Source of the DNA: Tautonia rosea
GTDB lineage: Bacteria > Planctomycetota > Planctomycetia > Isosphaerales > Isosphaeraceae
Reading direction: 5' to 3'
NCBI RefSeq assembly: GCF_012958305.1
Contig: NZ_JABBYO010000001.1
Coordinates: 496,001-560,000, forward strand
DNA length: 64,000 nucleotides
Positions 18,317 through 26,257 of the stretch are shown here, piece after piece (positions within the stretch are counted from its first letter, which is position 1; every line of letters starts with the position of its first letter). Position numbers and translations under genes: made by a program. The notes beneath the pieces were generated by a model. That model searched no databases and was not told the origin of the DNA. It saw nothing but the letters and a program-made list of their open reading frames with translations.

Positions 18317-18663
18317 TGATCACCAGACAGGAGCCGAGACGGTGGGGGCGATTCGGATGCGGACTGGAGATCATGCTGGCCATCCTTTTTGCCCTGGTCC
18401 ACTCCGCGGTGGCCTGGCAGGTGTCGGGATGGTGGCCACAGGTGCTCTCGTTACCACCGAACGCACCGGCGCGAATCCTTTTCTCAATCTACTGGTGGCC
18501 ACCGATGCGATTGCTTGGAGTGGTTGCCGCCGAAGCCGGGGCTCCGGCGGGAGGGATCACCAACCTGATGCTCCTTCCACTGGGCTGGATCACCTGCTTC
18601 GTGTACGGGTGGCTGACCGCGATCGCCATCTGTTTTCCCTTTCGAATCAAGAGACGTCGATAA
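18316..18663 (+). CDS. Small hydrophobic membrane protein inside the BMC operon
   Basis: A 115-residue protein that I do not recognise. It has a basic N-terminus (ITRQEPRRWGRFG), a first hydrophobic helix (about residues 17-40, LEIMLAILFALVHSAVAWQV), a Trp/Pro-rich loop, a second hydrophobic stretch (about 80-108, LMLLPLGWITCFVYGWLTAIAICF) and a basic end (RIKRRR). The positive-inside rule suggests both ends in the cytoplasm. It has a one-base overlap with the upstream pentamer gene and precedes aldehyde dehydrogenase by 99 bp, so it belongs to the operon. A membrane protein is not a standard BMC component. Tethering the compartment or exporting a product are guesses. Confidence 0.75.
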   Translation: MITRQEPRRWGRFGCGLEIMLAILFALVHSAVAWQVSGWWPQVLSLPPNAPARILFSIYWWPPMRLLGVVAAEAGAPAGGITNLMLLPLGWITCFVYGWLTAIAICFPFRIKRRR

Positions 18664-18762
18664 ACTGAATCACGAGCCCATCGGCCGGTCGATTGAACGA
18701 GCGGTTGATGCCGGGCGCGGCCCGGATTGGGCCAAGCCCTTCGCCTTCCCAGGGTGATCGCC

Positions 18763-20190
18763 ATGCAACCGATGACCGAGGACCTGATTCGCAACGTGGT
18801 GCAGCAAGTGCTGTCTCAGATGGGCGGCAACGGCTCGCAGGCGAGTCCGATGGTGTCTCGCCCGAGCGGGAACGATGGCGTCTATCCGACGGCGGATGCT
18901 GCGGTGGCGGCGTCGGAGGCAGCCTTCCGAGCCTTCCGCCTGCGTCCCCTGGCCGACCGGGACCGGGCGGTGAAGGAGATCAAGCGGCTTTGCGTCGAGC
19001 GGGCCGAGGAGTGGGGTCGGAAGGAACTGAGTGAGACGAAGATCGGTCGCCTCGATCACAAGATCGCCAAGCTGCGAGACGCGATTCCGCCGATCCCGGG
19101 GGTGGAGTACCTGCGGACCGAGAACAACGCCGGCGACAACGGGTTGACCCTAACTCAGTATGCCCCGTTCGGTGTGATCGGCGCCATCACCCCGGTCACG
19201 CACAGCCTTCCGACCCTGGCAAGTAACGCGATCAACATGCTTGCAGCCGGGAATACGGTGGTCTTCAACGCGCATCCGTCAGGGGCAAACATCGCGGTGG
19301 AAGGGGTTCAGGCGTTTAACCGTGCAATCCGGGAGGCGATCGGCCTGGATGACCTATTGACGATTATTCATCCGCCGACGATTGAATCGGCCGACGCGCT
19401 GTTCAAGCACCGCGGGGTGAAGTTGCTCGTGGTGACTGGTGGGCCGATGGTTGCGCGAGCCGCCCTGGCGAGTAACAAGCGAGCCATCGTGGCAGGACCG
19501 GGGAATCCGCCGGTGGTGGTGGATGGGACGGCCTGCGTCGACAACGCGGCCAAGTCGATCATCACCGGGGCAGCGTTCGATAACAACCTGCTCTGCATCG
19601 GTGAAAAGCAGGTGTTCGCTACCGCGGATGTTTTCGATAAGTTGATGGATGCGGTGGGGCGTTTCGGGGGCTATCGGCTCGATCCGCACCAGATCGACGC
19701 CTTGACTCGGGCGGCATTCGTGAAGGGGGATGATGGGAAAGCCCATGTGAACAAAGATCTGGTCGGGAAGGACCCGGACGTGCTGGCGCGGTTTGCCGGC
19801 GCGACGATTCCGGCGGGGACCCAGATCTTGTTCGGGGAGACCGGAGCGGATCATTTGTTCGTCGAGCATGAACAGATGATGCCGTTTATCCCGTTTGTGC
19901 GAGTCACGAACGTGGATCGGGCGATCGAGCTGGCGAAGCAGTCGGAACACGGCTACGGCCACACGGCGATCCTGCACTCTCGGGACACGACCGTGATGGA
20001 CAAAATGGGGCGAGTGATGGACTGCACGATCTTCGTCATCAACGGGGCTTGCGTTGCGGGGCTCGGAACGGGAGGCGAAGGGGTGGGCTCGTACTCGATT
20101 GCTGGTCCAACGGGTGAAGGGGTGACGACTCCGTTGACATTTACCCGCCAGCGACGCACGGCGATCATCGGCGGCATGCGATTTATTTGA
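18763..20190 (+). CDS. CoA-acylating aldehyde dehydrogenase (BMC lumen)
   Basis: A 475-residue aldehyde dehydrogenase of the EutE/PduP group, oxidising an aldehyde (probably L-lactaldehyde) to its acyl-CoA with NAD+. The ATG chosen puts a predicted encapsulation peptide at the start (MTEDLIRNVVQQVLSQMGG), followed by a Gly/Ser linker. Longer starts run into non-coding DNA. The Rossmann region includes TPVTHSLPTLASNAINML. The catalytic cysteine lies in NNLLCIGEKQVF, and the C-terminal substrate region is GTGGEGVGSYSIAGPTGEGVT. The operon position, between shell genes, matches PV-type loci. Confidence 0.94.
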   Translation: MQPMTEDLIRNVVQQVLSQMGGNGSQASPMVSRPSGNDGVYPTADAAVAASEAAFRAFRLRPLADRDRAVKEIKRLCVERAEEWGRKELSETKIGRLDHKIAKLRDAIPPIPGVEYLRTENNAGDNGLTLTQYAPFGVIGAITPVTHSLPTLASNAINMLAAGNTVVFNAHPSGANIAVEGVQAFNRAIREAIGLDDLLTIIHPPTIESADALFKHRGVKLLVVTGGPMVARAALASNKRAIVAGPGNPPVVVDGTACVDNAAKSIITGAAFDNNLLCIGEKQVFATADVFDKLMDAVGRFGGYRLDPHQIDALTRAAFVKGDDGKAHVNKDLVGKDPDVLARFAGATIPAGTQILFGETGADHLFVEHEQMMPFIPFVRVTNVDRAIELAKQSEHGYGHTAILHSRDTTVMDKMGRVMDCTIFVINGACVAGLGTGGEGVGSYSIAGPTGEGVTTPLTFTRQRRTAIIGGMRFI

Positions 20191-20212
20191 GAGCGACTCG
20201 GAGGATTGACCC

Positions 20213-20467
20213 GTGCAGATCGGCCGTGTTCTTGGTTCAGCGACCTCGACAATCAAGCATCCGACGTTCCAAGGGGAGCGGTTGATTGTGGTGCAGCTGG
20301 AAGGAACCGACGGCCGAGATGACGGTGATCCGGTGCTTGCCTTCGACCGGCTCGGGGCTGGGAAGGGAGATCGGGTGATTTTGACCAGTGATGGACGAGT
20401 CTTACAGGGGATGCTGGGCCGGAATACGCCTGGCCGGTGGAGTGTCCTGGGGTTGCCGGATTCATGA
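20213..20467 (+). CDS. BMC-P (EutN/CcmL) shell pentamer protein 2
   Basis: An 84-residue pentamer protein starting at GTG with GGAGG at ideal spacing. The fold signature is MQIGRVLGSATSTIKHPTFQGERLIVVQL, then DPVLAFDRLGAGKGDRVILTSDG. It is shorter than the first pentamer because the C-terminal strand region is trimmed (MLGRNTPGRWSVLGLPDS). The stop codon shares four bases (ATGA) with the next gene, so the two are translationally coupled. Confidence 0.93.
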   Translation: MQIGRVLGSATSTIKHPTFQGERLIVVQLEGTDGRDDGDPVLAFDRLGAGKGDRVILTSDGRVLQGMLGRNTPGRWSVLGLPDS

Positions 20468-21267
20468 CCGTGCCAACGATCGGACAGGTCGATGATGCTG
20501 TAAAGGCCGTGCTGGAAGGCTTTCGCCAAGCACCGCGGCCCGATCGTCGATCGTCTGGCGTCTTCGCGGGACGATTACTCGGTGAACGTCAGGTGGAACG
20601 ATTGGGGGGCGAGATTCGAGAAATTCGGATTGCTCCCACAACGGTTATTACGCCCATCGCCCGTGATCTCTTGAAGCGTCGAGGGATCCTGATCCGATGG
20701 ATTTCTGAGCGGCTCGCGGGACGAACCGGAGAGTGGGGCTTCGTGATTGAGGAAGGAGTGGCGATGTCGGATACGATCCGGCGGTCGCTGCTCGCCTCGG
20801 AGGGGGCCTGGAACGAGGCGGGTCAAGACGTTTTCGACGCGGCGAATTGGGTTGCGAACGAGGAAGGGCGGGGTGCGGTCGTCCTGACCGATCAAGGGTC
20901 GGTGGCGTGCTGGCTGGCTGCACAGATGGCCGGCGTTCGATCGGCGGCTCCAGGAGATGCGGACGGGGTGGCCCGCGCGGTCGAGCATCTGGGGATCAAT
21001 CTGCTGGTCCTTGAACCCGCCAGACATTCGCTTCCTTCGCTCCTGCACTGCGTGAAGGTATTCAGAAAGTCGGGTGCTCCCGAATGTCCCGACTGGCTTG
21101 ATGGGAGGCCCGACGATGCGAATCGGCGAGGTGATCGGCCGCGTGACCTGCTCTCAGCTGCACCCGAGCGTGCGAAATCCCCGATTTCTGGTGGTCGTCC
21201 CGATGACTCGGGAGGCCATCACCGAAGGCTCGTCCAGGCGAGGGGAGGAGCTGGTCGTGTTCGATGA
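20464..21267 (+). CDS. BMC-operon protein with degenerate RpiB/LacA-like domain
   Basis: A 267-residue protein unique to the operon in this window. The N-terminal part (about 1-100) has the motif VITPIARDLLKRRGILIRW, reminiscent of short accessory segments in BMC proteins. The middle (about 105-200) resembles an RpiB/LacA sugar-phosphate isomerase in its order of motifs (GRGAVVLTDQGSVACWLAAQMAGVR, then A-R-A-V-E-H-L-G-I-N-L-L-V-L). The catalytic CGTGIG-type loop is replaced by TDQGSV, so it is probably not an active isomerase. After about residue 215 the sequence turns Arg/Asp/Gly-rich and overlaps the following pentamer gene by 152 bp. A TGA in another frame at 21099 suggests that the native stop was lost by a frameshift. 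The function is unknown; a binding or scaffold role is possible. Confidence 0.7.
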   Translation: MTVPTIGQVDDAVKAVLEGFRQAPRPDRRSSGVFAGRLLGERQVERLGGEIREIRIAPTTVITPIARDLLKRRGILIRWISERLAGRTGEWGFVIEEGVAMSDTIRRSLLASEGAWNEAGQDVFDAANWVANEEGRGAVVLTDQGSVACWLAAQMAGVRSAAPGDADGVARAVEHLGINLLVLEPARHSLPSLLHCVKVFRKSGAPECPDWLDGRPDDANRRGDRPRDLLSAAPERAKSPISGGRPDDSGGHHRRLVQARGGAGRVR

Positions 21268-21394
21268 GCTGGGTGCGGGCCGGGGGGAGCTCATCGGAAT
21301 CAGCGAGGGGGGAGAGGCGGCCAACCCATTCGGACCAAAGAAGGTTCCGATCGACGCGTATTGTGCCTGCCTGCTTGACCAAATCAACGTTTGA
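21116..21394 (+). CDS. BMC-P (EutN/CcmL) shell pentamer protein 3
   Basis: A 92-residue pentamer protein. The ATG follows GGGAGG and starts at the family N-terminus MRIGEVIGRVTCSQLHPSVRNPRFLVV. The core DELGAGRGELIGISEGGEA and the closing KVPIDAYCACLLDQI are typical. It is nested in the last 152 bp of the RpiB-like gene in a different frame. The strong Shine-Dalgarno and clear homology make this start the real one. Three BMC-P paralogues should fill non-equivalent vertex positions or be mixed in one pentamer pool. Confidence 0.93.
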   Translation: MRIGEVIGRVTCSQLHPSVRNPRFLVVVPMTREAITEGSSRRGEELVVFDELGAGRGELIGISEGGEAANPFGPKKVPIDAYCACLLDQINV

Positions 21395-21435
21395 AATCAC
21401 CGCGAGCGCGATCTCAATCACAGGAGCCTTAGACG

Positions 21436-22395
21436 ATGTCAGTCAACGGAAATTTCATGGGAGAATGGAAGCTTCGTGAAGAGATGTGCGAGGTGGGCCG
21501 TCGGGTCTACGCCAAGGGATTTGCCGCGGCCAACGACGGAAATATCAGCTACCGGCTCGATGAGAATCGAGTGCTGTGCACGCCGACCCGAGTCTCGAAG
21601 GGGTTCATGAAGCCGGATGACCTGTGCATCGTTGACCTCGACGGCAATCAGGTTTCCGGAAAGCGGAAGCGATCAAGTGAGATTCTGCTGCACCTGACAA
21701 TCATGAAGCAGCGGCCGGACGTTCGGGCCGTTGTGCACTGTCATCCGCCGCATGCGACCGCCTTCGCAGTGGCCCACGAGCCAATTCCGAAGTGCACGAT
21801 GCCGGAGTTCGAGGTGTTTTTGGGAGAGGTGGCGATCACCCCGTACGAGACGCCGGGTGGTCAAGCGTTTGCCGATACGGTGATTCCTTACATCAAGGAT
21901 ACCGACACGATTCTGCTTGCGAATCACGGCACGGTGACGGCGGGCAGTGATCTGATGGATGCCTATTTCAAAACAGAGATCATCGACGCCTATTGCCGCA
22001 TTCTGATCCTGACCAAGTCGCTGGGGGGGCCGAAGTATTACAACGACGCAAAAGCGGCCGAACTCATCCGGCTGAAGCCGGGGATCGGTGTGCGAGATGT
22101 ACGGTTGGAGCTGGGGCTCGAAAATTGCGACCTCTGCGGGAACAGCCTATTCCGTGAAGGCTACAGTGAGTCGTTCAAGCCGGAACCGCATGCGTTTATT
22201 CCCGATAAGTTCCAGCAGGCCGTGCAACAGGCTGCCTGTGCGATGCCGAACCAACCCGCAAAGGCGGATGGAGCTGAGTTCGAGGCGATGGTTCAGGCGA
22301 TCACCGATCAGGTGATGCGGGTGATGGGGGGTGGTGCGGGATCGTCGGGCAACGGGCAGGCAGGCGGATCGGGATCGTACGCAGGGGCGTGCTGA
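21436..22395 (+). CDS. Class II aldolase (fuculose/rhamnulose-phosphate type) with C-terminal encapsulation peptide
   Basis: A 319-residue zinc-dependent class II aldolase of the AraD/FucA family. The phosphate loop is NDGNISYRL. The metal ligands are in VHCHPPHATAF (His101, His103) and NHGTVTAG (His164), with a conserved Glu in SSEILLHL. In PV-type BMCs this enzyme cleaves L-fuculose- or L-rhamnulose-1-phosphate to DHAP and L-lactaldehyde. The C-terminal extension (about residues 275-319) carries an amphipathic helix (FEAMVQAITDQVMRVMGG) followed by a Gly/Ser-rich end, the expected form of an encapsulation peptide. The spacing to the preceding pentamer gene is 41 bp. Confidence 0.93.
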   Translation: MSVNGNFMGEWKLREEMCEVGRRVYAKGFAAANDGNISYRLDENRVLCTPTRVSKGFMKPDDLCIVDLDGNQVSGKRKRSSEILLHLTIMKQRPDVRAVVHCHPPHATAFAVAHEPIPKCTMPEFEVFLGEVAITPYETPGGQAFADTVIPYIKDTDTILLANHGTVTAGSDLMDAYFKTEIIDAYCRILILTKSLGGPKYYNDAKAAELIRLKPGIGVRDVRLELGLENCDLCGNSLFREGYSESFKPEPHAFIPDKFQQAVQQAACAMPNQPAKADGAEFEAMVQAITDQVMRVMGGGAGSSGNGQAGGSGSYAGAC

Positions 22396-22472
22396 CACTC
22401 TCGGCGCGAGGCGTCGGGAATTTCTCCCAGATCACGACGGAACAGAATCGCGAACGAGAAGAAGGTGGAGAG

Positions 22473-23579
22473 ATGAGAGTCAGCATCGTCGGTGGCGGCG
22501 GCCTGGTGGGATCGTGCACCGGTTTCGCCTTGCAATGCGGCGGAGTGGTGAGCGAGATCAACCTGATCGACGTGAATGGCGACCTATGCCGAGGCCAGGC
22601 GCTGGATATCCTTCACGGTGCTCCGCTGGTCGCCGATCAACGCATTCGGGCAACCGGATACGAGTCGATCCCGGAGACCGACCTGGTGTGCATTACTGCC
22701 GGGTTGCGTCGGAAGCCGGATGAAAGCCGATTGGACCTTATCAATCGCAACGTGGAGTTGTTCCTGAAAATTCTCGACGATGTGATGGCCGCTGGCCTGC
22801 GACGCGACTCGGTTGTTCTCGTGGTTTCGAATCCGGTGGATGTGTTGACTTATCTTGCGACCAAACGGACGGGGTTGCCGTCGTCACAGGTGATCGGGCT
22901 TGGGACGATGCTCGACTCATCGCGATTCCGAGGGTTAATTGCCGAGGCCATCGGCTTGCCGGCCACACAGGTGACGGCGACGATTCTGGGCGAGCACGGT
23001 GACAGCATGGTTCCCATCTGGTCGGCAGCACAAGCGGCGGGGCTTCCGCTGGAGAAATATCCGGGCTGGACACCAACGACCGGTGATGAGCTGTTCAAGC
23101 GAACCAAGGGCAGCGGTGCCGAGGTGATCAAGCTGAAGGGGGGAGCGGGCTTTGCGGTCGGGATTTCGATTCGCGAAGTGATTCATGCGATCGCCCTGGA
23201 TTCGAGGCGCATCTTACCCGTCTCTTCGCTGGTAAACGGGCAATACGGGATGAGTGATGTGTGTACCTCGGTCCCGACGGTGGTGGGTCGTGGAGGGGTA
23301 CGGGCTCAACTCGAGATCGACCTCTGGCCGAAGGAAGTGTCAGCTTTGCAACAATCCTCTCGGGTCTTGCGAGAGACGATTGACATGGTTCTGCAGAAGA
23401 ACCCAGGGGCGGCGAAGGCGGCCTCGGGGGCTGGTGTCTCTGCAAAGCCTCAGGGTGGCGGCCTTCCTTCGGGCAACGGAGCTGCTCGGGTCACGATGGG
23501 AAGCGGTGGGGCGAACGTGGCGGCCCGTCCGAGGGTGACCATCTCCGGGCAGTCGGGCGGAGGACGAAGTGGTTACTAA
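22473..23579 (+). CDS. Lactate/malate dehydrogenase family oxidoreductase of the BMC operon
   Basis: A 368-residue NAD-dependent 2-hydroxyacid dehydrogenase. The ATG after AGGTGGAG starts directly at the Rossmann motif MRVSIVGGGGLVGS. The substrate loop reads GLRRKPDESRLDL, whose RRKP is closer to malate dehydrogenases than lactate dehydrogenases. The catalytic histidine is in LGEHGDSMVP and the Asp/Arg pair in TMLDSSRFRG. Residues after about 305 form a Gly/Ala/Ser-rich tail of about 60 residues with no fold, possibly a linker to the shell. It is inferred to reduce or oxidise a C3 product to balance NAD(H). The next gene starts before its stop codon. Confidence 0.88.
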   Translation: MRVSIVGGGGLVGSCTGFALQCGGVVSEINLIDVNGDLCRGQALDILHGAPLVADQRIRATGYESIPETDLVCITAGLRRKPDESRLDLINRNVELFLKILDDVMAAGLRRDSVVLVVSNPVDVLTYLATKRTGLPSSQVIGLGTMLDSSRFRGLIAEAIGLPATQVTATILGEHGDSMVPIWSAAQAAGLPLEKYPGWTPTTGDELFKRTKGSGAEVIKLKGGAGFAVGISIREVIHAIALDSRRILPVSSLVNGQYGMSDVCTSVPTVVGRGGVRAQLEIDLWPKEVSALQQSSRVLRETIDMVLQKNPGAAKAASGAGVSAKPQGGGLPSGNGAARVTMGSGGANVAARPRVTISGQSGGGRSGY

Positions 23580-24882
23580 GTCGCTCGATCGCAAACTGGC
23601 GGCGATTCATGCCGATCCGCAGGGATGTCGGGAGTTCATCCTGGCCGACGCCAAGGATGCGGACATGGCCTTCGGCATCGGTGCGCCCGGGCAATCTCCT
23701 GAGAATCACGCCGGAGAGGTCCGCTTCCGGACGTTGCAAGAGTATCGTGATCAAATTCGACTGAATACGCGGCAGGGGTTGATCGACATCATGTTGATGT
23801 CGGCCAGCTCAAACTATCAACTGACGATTGAAGAACGATTATTTGATGGCTCGCACGTGACTCCGGCTATTCGGGCGAACGATGCCACGGATGTTCACCT
23901 GGCCAGGGGGTCTCGTTACGCGCAATATCCGGCACAGCCGCATCGGTCGGCTTTGCTCGATCATGCGATGTGCGGTCATGTCGATTGCGCTCCGGAGGAG
24001 CGATCGCTGGGGGCCGATCTGGGCCTGTATAGCGTCACGTTTAACAATATTCCTGAGCACGATTTTCATACGCTTGAACAATTTCATGTGTTTCGAGAGG
24101 AAGCCGAGCGGAAGGGATTTCGTTATTTCTTGGAAGTGTTCGACCCAAACGTGTCAGGGACGATTGATCCGAACGTGTTGCCGCACTTCCTGAATGATAT
24201 GATCGCTCGGATGCTGGCCGGGGTGGCAGGAGCGGGACGCCCGGTCTTCCTGAAGATCGTCTACCACGGGCCGAAGGCTCTGGAAGAACTGGTGCGGTAC
24301 GATCCTCATCTGGTGGTTGGTATCCTGGGAGGATCGGCGGGGACCACCTTTGATGCGTTCCACCTGCTGGCCGAGGCGAAGAAATACGGCGCGAAGGTGG
24401 CGCTCTATGGTCGCAAGATCAATAATGCTGAAAATCAACTTGCGTTTATTCAATTCTTGCGATTGATCGCCGATGGAGAGATTGGCGCGTCCGAAGCGGT
24501 TCGAGCCTATCACGCGGTGCTGGATCATCTGGGGATTCGTCCTCTCCGACGGCTGGAAGACGATCTGAAGCCATTGGCGACCTCGATGAGCTACGGAGGG
24601 GGATCGACCTCGGTTGTGGTCCCGCCGAAGCCGGAACCGTCGTCCCATGAATTAGCGGGCGATGGGGCGGGAACGATCGCCGTGAATGTTCCAAAGGCCG
24701 GTTGTGACTGCGGATGTGGCACCTGCGGAGATGTCCGTCCGTCAACGTTGAATGCGGACGCGGCGAGCAAGCACGATCGGGATGGGTTTCCGACCCGAGA
24801 GGGGGGCTTGCCTGATTTCGCCAGGATGGATGTTGCCCAGCGGCTTGAGTATCATCGTCGCCGCCTGGGGCTGGGACGCTGA
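23569..24882 (+). CDS. Uncharacterised BMC-operon protein, possible TIM barrel with Cys cluster
   Basis: A 437-residue protein starting at GTG within the end of the dehydrogenase gene (11-base overlap), so it is coupled to it. The first 345 residues alternate hydrophobic strands and helices in a pattern suggesting a (beta/alpha)8 barrel. Examples are LIDIMLMSASSNYQLTIEE, FLEVFDPNVSG, VFLKIVYHGPKALEEL, VVGILGGSAGTTFDAF and KVALYGRKINNAE. The Lys in FLKIVY could be a Schiff-base residue as in class I aldolases (DeoC/LacD/DhnA type), but this is only a guess. The C-terminal part is a disordered linker with a Cys cluster (CDCGCGTCG, about residue 380), then a helical end. I know no characterised homologue. 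Confidence 0.75.
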   Translation: MVTKSLDRKLAAIHADPQGCREFILADAKDADMAFGIGAPGQSPENHAGEVRFRTLQEYRDQIRLNTRQGLIDIMLMSASSNYQLTIEERLFDGSHVTPAIRANDATDVHLARGSRYAQYPAQPHRSALLDHAMCGHVDCAPEERSLGADLGLYSVTFNNIPEHDFHTLEQFHVFREEAERKGFRYFLEVFDPNVSGTIDPNVLPHFLNDMIARMLAGVAGAGRPVFLKIVYHGPKALEELVRYDPHLVVGILGGSAGTTFDAFHLLAEAKKYGAKVALYGRKINNAENQLAFIQFLRLIADGEIGASEAVRAYHAVLDHLGIRPLRRLEDDLKPLATSMSYGGGSTSVVVPPKPEPSSHELAGDGAGTIAVNVPKAGCDCGCGTCGDVRPSTLNADAASKHDRDGFPTREGGLPDFARMDVAQRLEYHRRRLGLGR

Positions 24883-25042
24883 GACGAAGCCGAGACATAT
24901 TGACCTTTCTCGTCGACCGAGACCAAGACACCGTGATTGGTGATCGACCGACTTAATGAACCGCCTCGAACAGCGAACCTACTCCGGAATCCGATCGTTT
25001 TCGAATCGATTAACTGGGCCAGGTGGCCCCGGAGTGGTTGCG

Positions 25043-25951
25043 ATGGATGAACTGGACGATCCGACCAAGAAGCCCGATCAGCCGATGCTGGAGTTCGAAG
25101 TGGATCCGGTCTCGGGTTTCGCCTGGCTGGCAGGTTTCCTGGTGTTGCTGGGGTTGGCGATCCTCGTGCTGATCATCGGCGCGGTCAACGAATCACCCGC
25201 GTCGATTATCGGGTCGATTATTGGGATCTTGGCGGCGATCGTGGGTCTGGCGGGCTTGTTCACCGTTAGCCCGAATGAGGCGAAGGTTCTCCAACTGTTC
25301 GGCGAGTACAAGGGAACAGTGCGGAGGCCGGGTCTCCGGTGGGTCAATCCGTTCTATTCGAAGGTGGCCATCTCGACGCGGGTGAGGAATTTTGAGAGCG
25401 GAAAGCTGAAGGTCAACGACCGCAACGGCAACCCGATTGAGATTGCGGCTGTGGTTGTCTGGAAGGTGGTGGACACGGCAGAGGCTCTGTTCCACGTCGA
25501 TCAGTATGAGCATTTCGTCGAGGTCCAGAGCGAGGCGGCGCTTCGAAACCTGGCGACCGGATACGCCTACGACGCTCATGTCGAAGACGAACTCTCGCTC
25601 AGGGGGAATACGGCCGAGGTCGCCGATCACCTGCGGACGGAAATTCAAGATCGGCTGTTCAAGGCCGGGGTCGAGGTGATTGAAGCCCGCATCAGCCATC
25701 TGGCGTATGCTCCGGAAATTGCCGGGGCGATGCTTCAGCGGCAGCAGGCCGATGCCATCATCGCGGCTCGGTCCAAGATCGTTGAAGGGGCGGTCGGCAT
25801 GGTCGAGATGGCACTGGGGATGCTCGAAAGCCAGAGCCTCGTCGACCTGGACAACGAGAAGAAGGCGGCGATGGTGAGCAACCTGCTGGTTGTGCTTTGC
25901 AGCGACCGCGGCACGCAGCCGATCGTGAACGCCGCGCACCACTCGCAATAA
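25043..25951 (+). CDS. Band-7/SPFH (stomatin-like) membrane protein
   Basis: A 302-residue SPFH-domain protein. The ATG chosen has GGAG at good spacing; an earlier ATG 87 bases upstream has no Shine-Dalgarno and adds a basic leader. Two adjacent hydrophobic stretches (about 30-55 and 60-80, [27 protein letters not shown]) anchor it. The band-7 domain follows ([31 protein letters not shown] ... [13 protein letters not shown]), then a coiled-coil/helical end ([25 protein letters not shown]). SPFH proteins organise membrane microdomains and associate with proteases such as FtsH. It follows the BMC operon after 160 bp on the same strand; co-transcription is possible but not shown. Confidence 0.88.
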   Translation: MDELDDPTKKPDQPMLEFEVDPVSGFAWLAGFLVLLGLAILVLIIGAVNESPASIIGSIIGILAAIVGLAGLFTVSPNEAKVLQLFGEYKGTVRRPGLRWVNPFYSKVAISTRVRNFESGKLKVNDRNGNPIEIAAVVVWKVVDTAEALFHVDQYEHFVEVQSEAALRNLATGYAYDAHVEDELSLRGNTAEVADHLRTEIQDRLFKAGVEVIEARISHLAYAPEIAGAMLQRQQADAIIAARSKIVEGAVGMVEMALGMLESQSLVDLDNEKKAAMVSNLLVVLCSDRGTQPIVNAAHHSQ

Positions 25952-25990
25952 GCGATACGACTCTTCCCCGGCCTCGTGAATCGTTGAGGA

Positions 25991-26257
25991 TCAGAGGTCG
26001 GGGTCGATCAGGTAGGGGATGTCGGGATGGTCCGGGCAGGCGTACTCGCCGGGCCAGGGACGCCCGGTGGCGATGCGGAGGAACTTTGCCACGAACGGCC
26101 GGCGATCGCAGTAGGACCAGTCGCGGGCGAAGGCCCCTGGGATTTGAGGGTCGGGGCGGAGGTGGCGGCTGACGGGGACCGTCCGGAACAGAGCGATCAG
26201 GAGCCAGAATCCGACGGCAAGGCCCGCGATCGCTTGCATCAAGGATCGGGTGGCCAT
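25991..26257 (-). CDS. Small single-pass membrane protein coupled to the HlyD adaptor gene
   Basis: An 88-residue protein that I do not recognise. It has one N-terminal membrane helix (about residues 8-26, [19 protein letters not shown]) and a soluble part with a conserved-looking Cys pair (DWSYCDRRP ... YACPDHPD), ending in an acidic IDPDL. Its ATG follows GGAAGGGAG and lies within the last 19 bases of the upstream gene, so the two are translationally coupled and probably act together. Confidence 0.65.
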   Translation of the reverse strand: MATRSLMQAIAGLAVGFWLLIALFRTVPVSRHLRPDPQIPGAFARDWSYCDRRPFVAKFLRIATGRPWPGEYACPDHPDIPYLIDPDL

